Shown: positions 13,701-28,103 of the stretch, piece by piece
Layout of the letters: every line of letters starts with the position of its first letter
How positions within the stretch are numbered: position 1 is the stretch's first letter
Source of the DNA: Charina bottae
Taxonomy: Eukaryota > Chordata > Lepidosauria > Squamata > Charinaidae
DNA: 64,000 nt
Assembly: GCA_023362775.1 (NCBI GenBank)
Contig: JALMGJ010000003.1
Coordinates: forward strand, 74,122,855 to 74,186,854
Reading direction: 5' to 3'
The notes under the pieces: model-generated
What the model was told of the DNA's origin: nothing
The model's input: the letters and a program-made list of their open reading frames with translations, nothing else
The model's database searches: none
Made by a program: the position numbers and the translations under genes

Positions 13701-15569
13701 TATATATATGACTAATATGCTTGAGGAAGTGGATCAGATAATAATAATATCCTCTTCCATATCTATGATTTTGAAGGCAAATTTCCATAGATTTTCAAGT
13801 TCATAGTCTTTGCTGTTATCCAAAGAATCCTGAGACTTTCTCCCTGACGTCAAATAAAGGTGCAACTTTGGCCCAGAGGTTAAACCCAGCACATTAAATC
13901 CAGGTCACGGCCAGGATTGGAATGTCTAAGCCAGACCAGTTTTTAACCTAAACTAAGTCTCACACTTTGAACAGATCCAGATCTGAGCTGAAAGATGCTT
14001 TATCTGAGATACTCAAACGCTTCAGATAGTTGAACGGAGGAGGAGGAGGAGGAGGAGGAGGAGGATGGCTAGAAAGGGGCAGTTCTCCCACAGATTTTCA
14101 CCCCCACCAACAGACCAAACACAGGGTGTTTCCTGAGGTTATCTTCTTTTCAGAAATGCTTCCCCTGCTTCCTTCTCAGCCAGCTGGAGAGACATACGCC
14201 TCTTAGAATGCCATCACGGGGTGCTCTGTCGGAAGGGCCAGCCATGTGACAGGTGCCAAGCGATGGTGCTAGGAGGGCTTACTGGGTAACAAAGGTCAGG
14301 ACAGGCTTGGATTTCCCAGGCTACTGCCTTTGTTCAGAGTCACTCATTCAGTGGAATACATTAAGGATGGAACAAAAGCAAGAGGTCCCCGGAGGGGTGG
14401 CAGCTAACTTCTGCAACCACCCCTCACGTGTTCCTGCTGCTGGGGAGGTGGATTACTCCCAGTCACTGCTTCTCTGTCTTTGTTGGAATGCAAACACACA
14501 AGCAAAGACGGTTTGCAAAGAAGTATTCCTTCTCTCCCCCCCTGCCCCCCCCCCCCCCGTTCTTATTGTCTCTATATCCATTAGGTGAGTCCCCTTCACT
14601 AGCAGTCATTGGCTGAAGGGACAGAAGCCTAGGCTGAGAAGCAGCCATCTGTCACGGTCTATGGAGCCAAGCCCACGAGGCAGGGTGCCTAGGCCAATGG
14701 ACTGTGCTGCTGGAGCATCCCAGGGAGCTTCCAGAAACAGACTTGCAGGAGCACAAAGTATCTAGTACGTAGACCTTAGCTGCTCATCGGACTGGCTGGC
14801 CTCATTCCTTCAAGGGGAGATTTTTTTAAATAGTCCAAAAGAGACCATCCTTAAAAGTACTTTTAGGAGCTTGTCATGGGGGAGGGAGCAGAATATGTAC
14901 TATTAAATGTATGCAATTCCCCCACTATTGGTTCTGTAGGGAAAAACACACAGATATCTTATCTCTGATTTTTGCCCCCCAGTGGCAAATAAGAGCATTG
15001 ATGATCTTCATATAAAACGGTATTCTACAATCCTGGTTATTTATTTATTAGATTTATATCTTGTACAACACTCAAAGCCGAAACTGTTCCTTTTGGGTTT
15101 GATGGAGAAGGAGCTGGAGAAACAACATGGAGTTTTGCTTTTATATATGATCACAGCTGCAAGACTTTTATACGCACAGAGATGGAAAGATCCACAGATA
15201 CCTACGGTTGAAGATTGGATTGTTAAATTAATGGATCTGGCCCAGATGGCTAAATTGACAGCATTAATTAGAGAACATTCAGTTTCTGGATTTTTATCTG
15301 TTTGGCAACCACTTCTAGAGTACTTGCTTGTGGTAGAAAAATATGTTCTGATTTTGGGCTTTAATGATTAATTGGTTTATTTTAATAGAAATAATGTTAC
15401 TGTGGTTTAATCATTGGTAAGAGATTATTTTTGTAAATTTATCTATATCTGTATTGGAGAAAGTCGGAAGTCACTTTTCCGTCTTTGTTTTCTATTTGCA
15501 CTTTATAGTTTTTTCTTCTTTTTTCTTTAGTTCTATTTTCATGCTTTTCTGTATTATCTATTTTGTAAT

Positions 15570-15604
<35 letters not shown>

Positions 15605-18600
15605 TTTTATTAAATTTATATTACCGCCCATCTCCCCTATCAGGGACCCTGGGCGGTTCACAATAAATATTGTGAAATAAATATTCCCAGTGTTGCCAAC
15701 TTTTAAGCAAGATTCTGACCATTATGTCATAAGACTGAACTGTATTATATAAATAGCAGATAACACCTCACACATCTATACATTAAATATGATTTGGAAC
15801 AATAACTGCCCAGTTCAAGCCTAATTGTTAGATCACACTTGTTTATGTAATTATTTAAACTTTCAGCTAGATAAGCAAGTGCATCCTTTTTTTTTTACTG
15901 TGTAAGATCATTTTGTAACAATTTTGTTGTCTATGGAATACTCCTAAACTGTTTCTGGGACTGAAAGCAGGAGTACCATTCTCATAGCTCCATGGCCCTG
16001 AACCATTTCAACATTGCAAAATTAAAATTGTGTAGAACAAGGGTCGGAAATGGCGGCTCGCGAGCCAGATCTGGCTCTTTGGCCCCTCGGCTCTGGCTCT
16101 CTCTCTCTGTCTGCCGCCCGACATCCGGAAAGCCGGTCTCCGGAAGCAGCGCGAACCCTGGGGAAGAAACAGACGCTGATTGGTGGAGGCTCAGAAGGAA
16201 GGACGCCTCCACCAATCAGCGCGCGCCAAAGGGGAGCAGAGAGGCGGGCTGAGCAAGGCGAAGCCCGATTGGCCCTGCTTCCCAGAGGCGTGGAAAAAAA
16301 GACCGGCGCGGGGCCTCGCTCAGCTGCGCGAGGAAGCGCTCCAAAAAGACCGGCGCGGGGCCTCGCTCAGCTGCGCTGGGCTGTTGCCACGCTCCAGTTC
16401 TCGGCCCTGACCACCCGCCTGGGGCTGCTGGGAGATGTGGTTCAGCCGCTTCCGGAGAGCTGCGGCTTCGCCAACCGCGCCCTCTGGCGCGCCCGGCAGG
16501 TGGTACCGAGCAGGTGGGCACCGGTGGCGCTCCGCTGGCCACTCTGGGAGGGCGGGGCGGGGCGGGGAGAGATGCAGCTCTGCCAGGCTCCGGGCTCTGG
16601 GCGTGCGGGCGCTGAGTCCCTGCCCCCCTCCCCCCAGCGGGCGCTGAAGGGCCGGGACTCAGCGGGCGGGCGGCTGAAGCGGAGGAGGAAGGTGGCAGCC
16701 GAGCAGCAGCGGGTGAGTCCCCTGGCGCTCCCCGTTCCTCCCCTGCCCCGGCTCCGCCCTGGCTCCTTGGTTCGGAACAGCTTGGCTGCCGAGGCAGAGG
16801 CGCAGCCGGCGCCCTCCGAAGCTGGAGCCCCCGCAGCCCGCAGATCGGCGCTGGATCACTTCCGGAAATAGCGGGGGGAGAAGGCCGGCCGCCTTCTGCA
16901 GGCAAGGAGGGAGGGGCGGGAAGCCGGTGTGGGGGGAAACTGCTACATGGGCCCTCCCACCCGTCCCAATAAGCCACGTGATTGGCTCCCACCTGCAAAC
17001 CCCGCCCCCTTCCACATGATTGGCCCCCACCTGCAAACCCCGCCCCCTTCCACGCGATTGGCCCCCGCCCGCAAACCCCGCCCCCTGGCTCTCGAGCATT
17101 TCAAAATGTGCACGAGCATGTCAAAATGGCTCCCGGCATAAAAAGTTTGCCGACCCCTGGTGTAGAATTAACCAGATACTAGAGCTTGGCATTTATTTAG
17201 GATATTCTACCCATCCTTACAAACATGTAATATACATATTATATTCATGGGCACAGAAACTGAACATAATCAAAAATCTAGCCGCAAACCTATGAAGAAT
17301 GGCAATTGATCACATCTGGAAAATTAATGTATTTGGCAAAGCTGACACAATACAACAAAGGATAGCTTAACATGGTTATAAATAAAATACAGTTCATTTT
17401 GTCATTTTATAGAGCAAGAGAATGAATTTTATATCTTCTGTATCATCACTTGAAATTTACATGCAGGCATTGTTGAAACTTCAGCTGTCACAATACTCTT
17501 TATTCCCAAATTCGATAAAGCGCCTCTAATTAGTCCACATGTAAATGCCAAATACTTAGGTGCATGTTCCAAATATTGCTTTCCTGCAGACATTTGAGTC
17601 AAAAGACGAAATTTGTTATCCTGAAGTACGTAGATACCCTGATGGTTGGTCCTGAGATTATCAATTTGTTTTTTGAATACAGTAGTCCAAAAATCTTTGC
17701 AGATAAATTTCATTATATCTAATTCATCCTTGAATCGGGCAGTATCTTTGGTGAACCTTTCAATTACTCCTTGTCCTACTCTAAACCCGATGTTTTCCAA
17801 TTTTGTAATACAACGCCCATTTTCCCCATCGCCTTGCTCGGCAGCGCGGTACAGCCCAGACACCATTTCGTTGTGTAACAAGAGGAAGAGAGCTTCATCC
17901 GCCATCTCCGACTTGTTCATGCCGAGCAGCCCCCACCTAGAAAAGAGATCAACCCCCCCTCCCTCCCTCCAGTCCTCCCCGGTGCAACGCAAACCAACCT
18001 CCGGACCTCTTGTCTATTTTATCTATATTCTGAAAATCAATAAAGTTTAAACTATAAAAAAAACACTCAAGGCAGCTTAGAACAATTAAAAATACAAACT
18101 ATAAAACATAAAAACAAGACAATACAATTAACTTAAAATCAGTACACTATCATTAACATCAATTTAGTTAACAATTAAAAGCTTGGTAGAAGAGACATGT
18201 TTCTGCCATTCTCATACTGGGAAAGGGGACCAAAGACATCTCCTTGAAGATGTATTCCATAGCCTGGGAACCACAAGAGAAGCCGTCTCCCATGTGCCAG
18301 AAAGGACCTCTCTTGTTGATATAAGTAACTGGCCAGCTTCAAAATGGGACAAGCCTCCCCAAATCCCTCCAACAACCGTAGACTTGTACATTATTACACT
18401 ATTATTATATTCCACCTCTTTGCCATACACAACAGTCCCTTTTCCAGTTTTATCTCCATAACATCCATGTGAGGTACTGTAGATGGAGCTAAAAGTGAGT
18501 GGCCCAAAGTCACCTAGCAAGCTTCCTCATTTGAAGGTGGACTTAAAACATGATGTCTCCAGTCCTAGTCCCAGGGTCTACCATAAAATGCTCTTGTCCT

Positions 18601-21600
18601 TTGCCAAATATTGCCACATTATTACAAAAATACAAAAAGATGTTCTTGCTTACCTTGCAGCCCACGTGATAGGTATGCGATGAGTAGCATAGACTGTGAA
18701 GGAGAGAGCACAGGTGAGCAGTCGGGCCTCTTGGGAGAATGAATGCTTTCTGTTCCCATGTACCACTGTCTGGAAGTCTGCATTGAAGGTATTGCAGTAG
18801 AGCTCCACCAGATCCAAGATAGAGGCTGTCAAAGCTTCCACAATTTTCTCTGTTGGAGAGAGGAATCGACTTAGATATTCTGAGACTTCAGAATGAGTTC
18901 TGGAATTCATTTCTAAATGCCCAGCAAGAATATGTCCCTGTGGAGCTTATATAAATGGCAAACTCTTTGACCACAGAGATTAATAGCATAGTGGTGCTCA
19001 TCCATTATGGAATTTCCCAGTTCCAAATTCCCCAGTACAAAGCTTTGTTGCTCTGCAGGTTGAAGCAAGAAAAACTTTTAAAAACATCAGAATTCAGCAC
19101 CAATAAAAGACTGAATTACAAGTTCTGTCTAGGTTGAGAAAATTAAACTATTTGCATAATTTAAATAATATATTTGATTTTGGAGCAAAATGGTGTACAA
19201 GGCACACAGTCTTGCCTCCTGTTCATTGGGAATCCTGCTCTGATTTCCTTTCAGACTTTTTAAATGAAAGTTTAAGGCTTTTTAAATGATGTATTTTAAA
19301 TGAAAATGCTGTATTTTCCATATAAATGGCTAGAAACCCTCTTTAAAAAGTCTTGCTTAGTTACCATAATTTATGTATGTTATAAAAATCAGCTTTTCTT
19401 GCAATAGAATTTAATTTAATACAAAACAGTAGTAATGGGCTACATTTTACAAAGTATTTGAAAGGTAAGATGGTATCTAAATTAAAAAATGAGTCTCATA
19501 CAACGTAAATATGTCCATATACTGTATGTATGGAAATAATATAAAAGTCAAGATATTTAGAAAGCAATTACTGCAATGCTTTGGTTCATCATGCATTAAA
19601 CAGAACATAGTTTGCAAGTTTTGCAAAAAATTTTTTAAAAATTAAAGATCTGAAACATTCAGAAATCACAAGTAAAATCTAAACTTGCTTACTTGCATTG
19701 CTTCATATAACATGGTTTGTTTGTTTTTGGTTTAGCATGTTGCCTGAACCCACCAACTGTCATTTATGAAAGCAGTTTTTTTATTGTTTAAAGTTTATGC
19801 AAACTCAGCCAAGTGTGGTTTATTGGGCAAAGCATGATTAAAGAAACCATGTCTTAGCAGAGTGTGTGAACTCAATCTAAAAGTAGTACATTTTTCTCCA
19901 AAGTTACTCATTTTGACTCCTGGTTGAGCTTTACCCAACTCATGCCTTCCAGATGTGTTGAACTACAACATCCTAATAATTCCCAGCCAGTAGGAGTAAG
20001 GTAAAGGTAAAGGTTCCCCCCGCAGTCGTGTTCAACTCTAGGGGCCAGTGCTCATCTCTGTTTGTTAGCTGAAGAGCCAGCGTTGCCGAAGACGCTTCCA
20101 CGGTCATGTGGCTGGCATGACACACACGGAATGCATTACCTACCCACCGAAGTGGTACCTATTCATCTACTTGCATTTGCATGCTTTCGAATTGCTAGAT
20201 TGGCATGAGCTGGGGCAAGTGCGGGAGCTCACTCCGTCACGCGGGGCTAGGGATTCGAACCTCCGAACTTGCGATCTTCCGATTGACAAGCCTGGTGTCT
20301 TACCTGCTGAGCCATCACACCCCTTTAAATAATCCCTAGGAGTAAGAGATTGTAATCCAATACCTCTGGAAGGCAAAGAATCGGGAAGGCTGCCCTTTTT
20401 TCTACCAATATTGTCTGACTAATGCCAATATTATCATTTAACATCTATAAAAAAATCAGCTTTGCCAGGCCACAAAAAAACAAAGCAAGGGCAATGCCAA
20501 ATTCTTCAGAACTGAACTGGACACAACTGCTGTCTTCCCTGGAATGCTCCTTTCCTCCAAAGCTGTGATGTGCCCACCATACAAAACATACAGGTATCCA
20601 TATGTCCTGCCCTATGGGTGAAAACTGAGTCTACTTCAATTGCAAAAATGGGTAGGGGAAGTTTTAACAATATCACTGCGTTTAATTTAAAAAAAACAAC
20701 TTATTATAGGAGTACCTTTTCAAAGAACTCCCATATTATAACTAACAAACATAATCTCACAAAGTTGTAATTAGTATTTTTTGAAAATCTTCCACTAATG
20801 TCCTTTCTTACCAAAATAAATCAGCTGTCCAAAGAGCCTGCTCAAAGGAATTTTCCATTCTATGTACTCATTCTAAACAAATAACTCAAAGGACTCAGAG
20901 GATTAATATACACTGTGATTGTTGTTGCTAACATTATTATTGCTGCTGTTGTTATAGGGAACAACAGAATATTAAAGCCTTCAGAATTCACTAATTAGAG
21001 AGGAAACATTTACCTCTGTTTTCCCTCATGGCCAAAACATTTGGATCCTGTTCAGGAAAGAAAAACAAAATTGAAAATAATGTCAATGAGTCAACCACCT
21101 TATATACGGTATGACATGTTTCAGTTCCCACAACCCACCCAAGTGAGAGATAATGAGGAATCCTGACTTAGTTTATTCACCATATCGCCATAATGAATGG
21201 GTAGCTTCACCCATCCTAGATTAAAGCTATCCTACTGTTTTGCTCCAATGTTAGATACCCACTGATCCTTTTATTCTCAGTGCTAACATTCTCCAGCCTA
21301 AAGTCCTCCAGATATATGGACCAACTCCCAGAATTCTTAGCAACAGCTAAGTTAACTGGGGAATTTACTTATGGAAGTCTACATATCTGGAGGAAGGTTG
21401 CAGAAGGCTGCTCAAATTATTTATCTACAATGTTTGGCTTGATTCTTCACTCTACCCATTTATATGACTGAGGCAGGCTAGCACTTTGACCCTGTGAATG
21501 TTAACTCAGAAGTCAGCTCTAATGTCTTAAGTAAGCACATTTCCAGACACTGATTTTTTTAATGTTTTATGTTTTATTTTTTGGTTACCTCCTGGGCAGC

Positions 21601-24600
21601 AGGCGTTTCCTTTGATCACATTATTGGCCATAAGCTCGGGAAGGCTCAGATTGGAAATGCTACTTTTAAAATAGGTCCTCTCTCAGCACAGTCTCAACAT
21701 GAGGGTCTGCCTCAAGTTCCATTCCATCTGCTAATGCTAATGGCTTAAAGTATAGTCTGTTCGCCCACACACTATATGTGCCATGCAGATCAAGATGGTG
21801 AGGAATGAGGGAATATTCCATTTTTTGTCTTGTTAAGACCATAGTTACCAATCACTTTATCCTAAACTAAATTTTTAACTTGTTGTTGTGAACCGCCCAG
21901 AGTTCCCTGGTTGGAGGAGATGGGCGGTGATACAAATTTAAATAATAAATAAATAAGCTATTTCATTAGCTGGTCTGGGTTCACGCATTGCACTAAGTCC
22001 TAACGTGATTTATTTGTTCTGGGCTTAGCGCTATGCTTGAACCACCCGTTATGACTTAGCATTATGTAAGACCAGGGCATGTAGATGTAGAATATGAAAG
22101 AGTCCCAAATGGATTGAGGTTCAGTAACTTAAGCTCCAATCTTATATACATATTAGTCAGAGTCTTACTTGTCTGGAGTGGCAGAGAAGTCTAAGTAAGT
22201 AAGTAAATAAACTCACCTTCTCTGAAAAAGGTAGAAAGAACAATGGCTCTTTTGCAGGGAGCAAAGAATTTCAAGAAGGCAAGGGGATAGAATTCAACAT
22301 AGCATTACTGTAGTTAAAAGGAAAAATAAGTGGCTATGACAGCACCTCTTGTTCTTTCTTTGCATACTTACCAAATTCCATTCTCATCATTTTCATCTAT
22401 TTAGTTCTGATGTTCAGATTCAGTCTCACTGTTTCTGAATTTCAGACTTTTATTTCTTACCTTCTGGATTTTGGGCTGCATGCGAGATGGACAAGGCGGC
22501 AGCTGATTCAGGGCTGCAGTGATTTCTTGGGATTCCACAGCAGCCAAAGCATTGCAAATGGCCATGACAGACTGGACTACCCGCTCTGCTTTCAGCTGGA
22601 AATCTCCCTGGACAAATAATTGAAGACAGACTCACATCTCAAATGCAAATCAAGAATAAACTATAATGATGTTAGCTATATCTTTGCATTAACACATGGC
22701 TTGGGAGCCTGACAATCCCCAGGATCTAGCAGGCATGGACGTGGAATTCAACTATTTCCTCCCCTTTGGTATCACTGGGAGATTTCTTCCCAATAGCAAG
22801 AAAACCTTCAGAGCAGGATTTTTTTTTCCATAGAATTGCAGCATGAGAAGACAGGCTTCCCTATCAAGTACAGTTCTGTTAACTTCCCAAGTAAAATATC
22901 ATCTCTTTCCATGCAGCCAAAATGCTCTTTGCATTTTAAATCAGTACTGTCCATTAGACAGAAAATCACATCTAATCACTGAGTTTATACATCACTAAAT
23001 TCAGTGCTTTGTTTTAACTGTAGTTTACTAAGCAAGCTATCATAGCATAGCTGACACATAAACTAGGGTTTACAAACTACAGTGGCTAACTTCACAAACC
23101 ATGATTAGCCAACATCCTGTCCTAACTAACTGCATTATAACTTAGCATAATGAATGAACTAAATCACAATTTTGCATGTTGTTGAGAGGCACATGACATG
23201 CAAGCATTTTTAAATGAACAAATGGATATAAATAAACACATATTAAGGCCATCATACACACAGAGGTTGAACTCAAATTCTGCATTTCACAGGGCATAGA
23301 GTTAACATCTCTTATTGCTATCTCAACATTGTTTGAGTAGTATAGCATTAGGGAATGGATCAGGGTAGCACAACAAGGGGAGGGTTGTTTTTTAATACTT
23401 TTATCTTACTGCCAGCAATCATAACAATGCTAACTTAATGAAAGTGTTCCTTCAAAATATAGTTTACCGTAGCTCTGAGTCCTTGGGGGTGGGGTGGGGA
23501 GAGAAAAAGAATAAATCTTTTTCACCTCCCTTTCAAAATCTTTCCCCTGGAAAGATTTTAGAGTCTAAAATGAAATTGCAACCAGTTTTAGGTATTTTCA
23601 GGTTCTTCCGTTCTCTGCATTCTTTTCTCTCTATTTTATTAACTTAAGGTACAGTGAAATCCTACGTGCCATCTGGGCAACTTCAAAGTTGAGCAGCAGC
23701 AATATCATTACATGCCTATTTCTAAGCCTCTTATTACTCACATTATTCTTACTACAGGGAACAATTACTGTTAAAAAGATTGCTGAAACTTCATTATAAA
23801 CTTCTTAAACCTGATTTATGAAATCAAGAACCAAGAAGCTTCACACCTGATTAAAACACCTGGATGCAAGCCCTTCTACCTTATTTTGTGTGCTTGTGCC
23901 TTCAAGTCACTCTTGACTCCTGGTGACTACCTGGACTAGTCCCTGGCGTTTTCTTGGCAAGATTTCAGAAGTGGTTTGCCCTTGCCTCCTTCCTAGGGCT
24001 GAGAGAATGTGACTGGCTCAAAGTCACTCAGCTGGCTTTGTGCCTAAGGCAGGACTACAACTCGCCATCTCCCAGTTTCTAGCCTGGTGCCTTTAACCAC
24101 TACACCAAACTGCCTCTCCTTCTACCTTATAGCTGGACATATATAAAAACCAGAAGTGTTAAGCAAGGGAGAAAAGGAGGAAGAGGAGATTGTTGGGCAT
24201 TCCTGGAGTTGTTCTTGTACGGCATGGACTAGAGATACAGTGTGCCTCAAGGAACAGGCAAATGAGGACCAGCAAGAGCAAGCAAGACCCAAGGGAGAGA
24301 ACTGCTCAGCAGACTGGCTGGTGGAGCGGGTGCAACTTTTGGAGGACAGACCAGACATCAGCAAGGATAGCTTGACAAGGGTGTCAAAATCAAAGAAGCT
24401 CAGGAAACTGTTATTTTTCCCTCTTCCTGTTCCCAGAAATTAAAGCACTGAGAGAAGCTGCATGAGTCATGGAGGGCAGGAGGGAGTGAAACAGTTAAGA
24501 GACTCTAAAAAGCTCTGTTTGGAGTTTTCTCTGTAGTACTGTCTATGTATAGTTAGTTAAGTCAAGGCCACTGTATCTATTGAAAATGTGTATAAATTAT

Positions 24601-27600
24601 CTACCTAAGAGCACCACGACAATAAACATTGTAATTTAGAGAAGAATAGTCTGTCCCTTTTTCTCACCCTCTGACAAATCCTATTGAGCTTTTGTGAGCT
24701 TTAGCACATAAAATATCAAGAGAAGTATATCAATTTCAACAAATCAAAGACAGCAACTCAATTAAACTTGAGATGGTCTTTCTTTCTCTTCACCATCTTT
24801 GTGACCAAAAACTAAGCAGCAAGATGTGGAGAAATTATTACTGCCGTTTCCCTCTTAAATTCAAATATGACTTCAGTCGAAACACATTAAATTCCTTTAT
24901 GCAGAATTTGGAAGCCATGTGATACTACCAACTTCTTCCACCAATATAATTCCAGAGTGATTGCTTCAGAAAGCATAGACAGAATTGCCACTAAGGGGCA
25001 CTGTTGTTCATTGCACCCATTGTCTGCAAAATGCAGGTAATGTATTGGCTAAGAGTCCTGAGAAGGTTCTGTAGTATATAGTTTGTAGGGATCAAAGGTG
25101 CAGAAGATGTGGAAGAAAGGTCTACAATTCTCATCCTTCACTGGACAGCACTTGAAGAAACAGGACTCCATAAAGCAGAACAGGAGAAAGGAAGGGAATA
25201 GATGTGTATCGAACAGGAAAAATAAGATGTAGAGTTTAGAAATTCTTCTCTCTGGAAACTAGAGGCTCTTTCACAGACAATTTCTGCAATTTCAATAAGG
25301 ACATTCATCTATAAAAGCATTATTTTTCCTTTTTACAGAGGCTCTAACAGCTCAATCTTTTACAAAATCAAATATGAGATTTTTAGGATTATATACATGT
25401 TTTGAAATTATGCCCCAGACAACTAGATACTTCTTTATGGATAATCTCTGAAACGGAATAAGAAGTAAAATAAAAACTCTCTGTTTCTCTCACTCTCATA
25501 TATACAAGTTACATGAAAGCTCCATAATACTTGTTCCAAGTAGCTTACCAATTATTTCTTTCTTTTCCAAATTAGGATAGATTGGAGTGTACACATAAAT
25601 ACTGTATATTTAAGCTTTACCTCATTTTGCACTGTACCTCACTTTACCTCATTTTGCACCTTTGATAACATTGTTATTTTTTTCCTTCTCCACGTATACA
25701 TTTCTTTATAAAACCGCCAGCTCATTATTATATTTTATGCATCTAATGATGCAGGTTCTGACCCTTAAAAGTTTTGGGCATAGTGATACAATCACCTTTA
25801 AAGTGCCACAAATTCTGTCAGTGCAAGTTTATGAAGTAAGTCCCATCAAATTGAGTGGGACTTATTCTATAGGATTGTGTTCTTAAACTATGGATTCTAA
25901 AATAGGGAAAGTCAAAGGAAATGCCAGCTGCACTTATAAAAAAAAATTGAAGGTTTCAGTATGTCTGCTCCTCAGAAGGACCTGCTACTCTAGAGCCAGT
26001 TTGGTCTAGTGGTTAAGGCAGCGGGCTAGAAACCAGAAGGCTGTGAGTTCTAGTTCTGCCTTAGGCATGAAAGCCAGCTCGGTGACCTTGGGCCAGTTGC
26101 TCTCTCTCAGCCCAACTCACCTCACAGGGTTGTTGTTGTGGGGAAAATAGGAGGAGGAAGGAGTATTAGGTATGTTTGCCGCCTTGAGTTATTTATAAAA
26201 ATAATAAAGGCGGGATAATTTTTTTTAAAAAAACTAATGTTTTTTGTTCTTCCTCAATTCCCTTTTTCCACTTTTTTTGTATCATGACTATTAGGCTGTG
26301 TCCTTACAAACATAGAATATCTTATCTTTCAGTAACTGTATAGCAGTAAGAAAATACAAGGTAAAGAGAAGGAGAATGTTTAGCCACAGTGAAGGCCATG
26401 TAGTTCATCTGCAAGAACTCCAGTTTATGGGAGTGTAAATCCCTTACTTCAGTGACTCATGATCTAGAACAAACATTCTAATCTCTGCATCAAGGGTTGA
26501 ATAACACAGGTTATTCTAAATGGAAAGAAAAAGCTGTGTGAAGGCCAAAGCTTCACAAAGATCTGACACTGGCAGTAAAAAGAAATTGCATTTATGCATA
26601 CATATACAACTACTGTATCTCTAAAAGGAAGAAAAACTAATAAAGAGGAACTTTCTACCTTATGTTGCTCTTCGGACAATGTAAAGAATAAAACCTGAGA
26701 ATCACTTCTCTACACCCAACTTTTTTCTTTCCTTTTTCTGCTTTGACTGATAGTTCACGTTGCTATGTAGTTCAGCCTCTTGGCTGTGATCCAAAGCACA
26801 CTTATGTTTGGCAGCCCTGGCTTTATGTTGGGAAACCTGACTCTCATAAAGCAGTCAAGATGGAATGAGGAAGATGTGCAGCCAGCAAGAACTGCATTAA
26901 CTGCCTATCTTTATAGGCAGACCTAGCCCCATTAAAGCAGCACTAAAAAAAACCCTCTCTAATCAGTTTCAGAAAGGAAATAAAACAAGCTGTGAGCAAT
27001 GAGATGTTGGGGGAATGGGCTGGAGGAAACCACAATGGGGAAAACATGTTTACCACTTATTTTCTCCATATTATCACAAAATATATTTGTGTATTGTCAT
27101 AATATTGTTTTCAGTATCTTCAAATGAGCAAGCAAAGCACACAGAAGCTTATCAGGTGTTATACTGCTTTACAACAGAGATGCACAAGCCACAGCCAGCA
27201 TGTACCTGCCTCCCTCACCCCAAAAGTCCTGGATGGAGCCTCTGGGCTCTCCAAATTTGCCGCCAATTTAGTAGTAAACCTATGAATCATAGGGGTGAGA
27301 AACAGTCCTTTTATGCTGAAGTGTCTTGCACAGTAATATCAAGCACCACTATCTTGCATCTCTTGGCCCCTCAGGCAACCATCCAGTATGCTGCCAGTGA
27401 AACTGAGGAGGTCTGCCTCCCTCCTGCACACTGCTCCAAAATGCTGCCACTTTACCTCCCAACGCTTCCCACATCCGTCCTGCCCACCATTACTAAAATG
27501 CAGCCGTGGCGGCCTAGGCCCAGCTGCTGGCTTCTCATTTTTCATGTCTGATTTTAATTTTTACTGGTACCACCCCAAACAGTGATGCACCTCCTCGGCA

Positions 27601-28031
27601 AGCCCATGCTACATGTTTCTTCAAGTGCCACCCTTTGTGCTGCCCCACATACTACAACTGTTCATGCATTCTAGCCCTATCTACTTTGGGGCAGGCAGCC
27701 CTAGCTATGTTCCAGAAGACTAAATGTAGCATTCAGTCCCCAAAAGGTTGCATACCCTTATCGTATTTACTGTATATCAAAATGGGTGGAAGAAAAGCAA
27801 CTGTAACCTGTGATTACCTCGGCTATGAATTTTATGAATTTGTAATGATTTTTATATGCTTTCCTGTTGTTTTTTCTTGTTTTTTAAATTGCTGTATGGT
27901 TCTTTTTGTTCTTCTTATATTCGTTTTGTTTGTAGGCTGCCCAGAGTCATATATATGAGATAGGCAGCTTACAAATTTGAATGTATGTATGTATGTATGT
28001 ATGTATGTATGTATGTATGTATGTATGAATA

Positions 28032-28103
<72 letters not shown>

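Noticed and set aside
16050..16998. Long open frames on both strands (273 and 260 codons)
   Set aside because: They lie wholly inside the GC-rich hAT element D, overlap each other, and are open because stop codons are rare in such composition. The translation is low-complexity Pro/Ala/Arg-rich with no family resemblance.
24156..24443. 95-codon glutamate-rich frame
   Set aside because: Falls in the LTR-like block at 24150-24675 and has no family resemblance.
27015..27551. 178-codon frame on the plus strand
   Set aside because: No recognisable domain, composition changes along it, and it lies in an intron antisense to the gene; overlaps another frame on the opposite strand.
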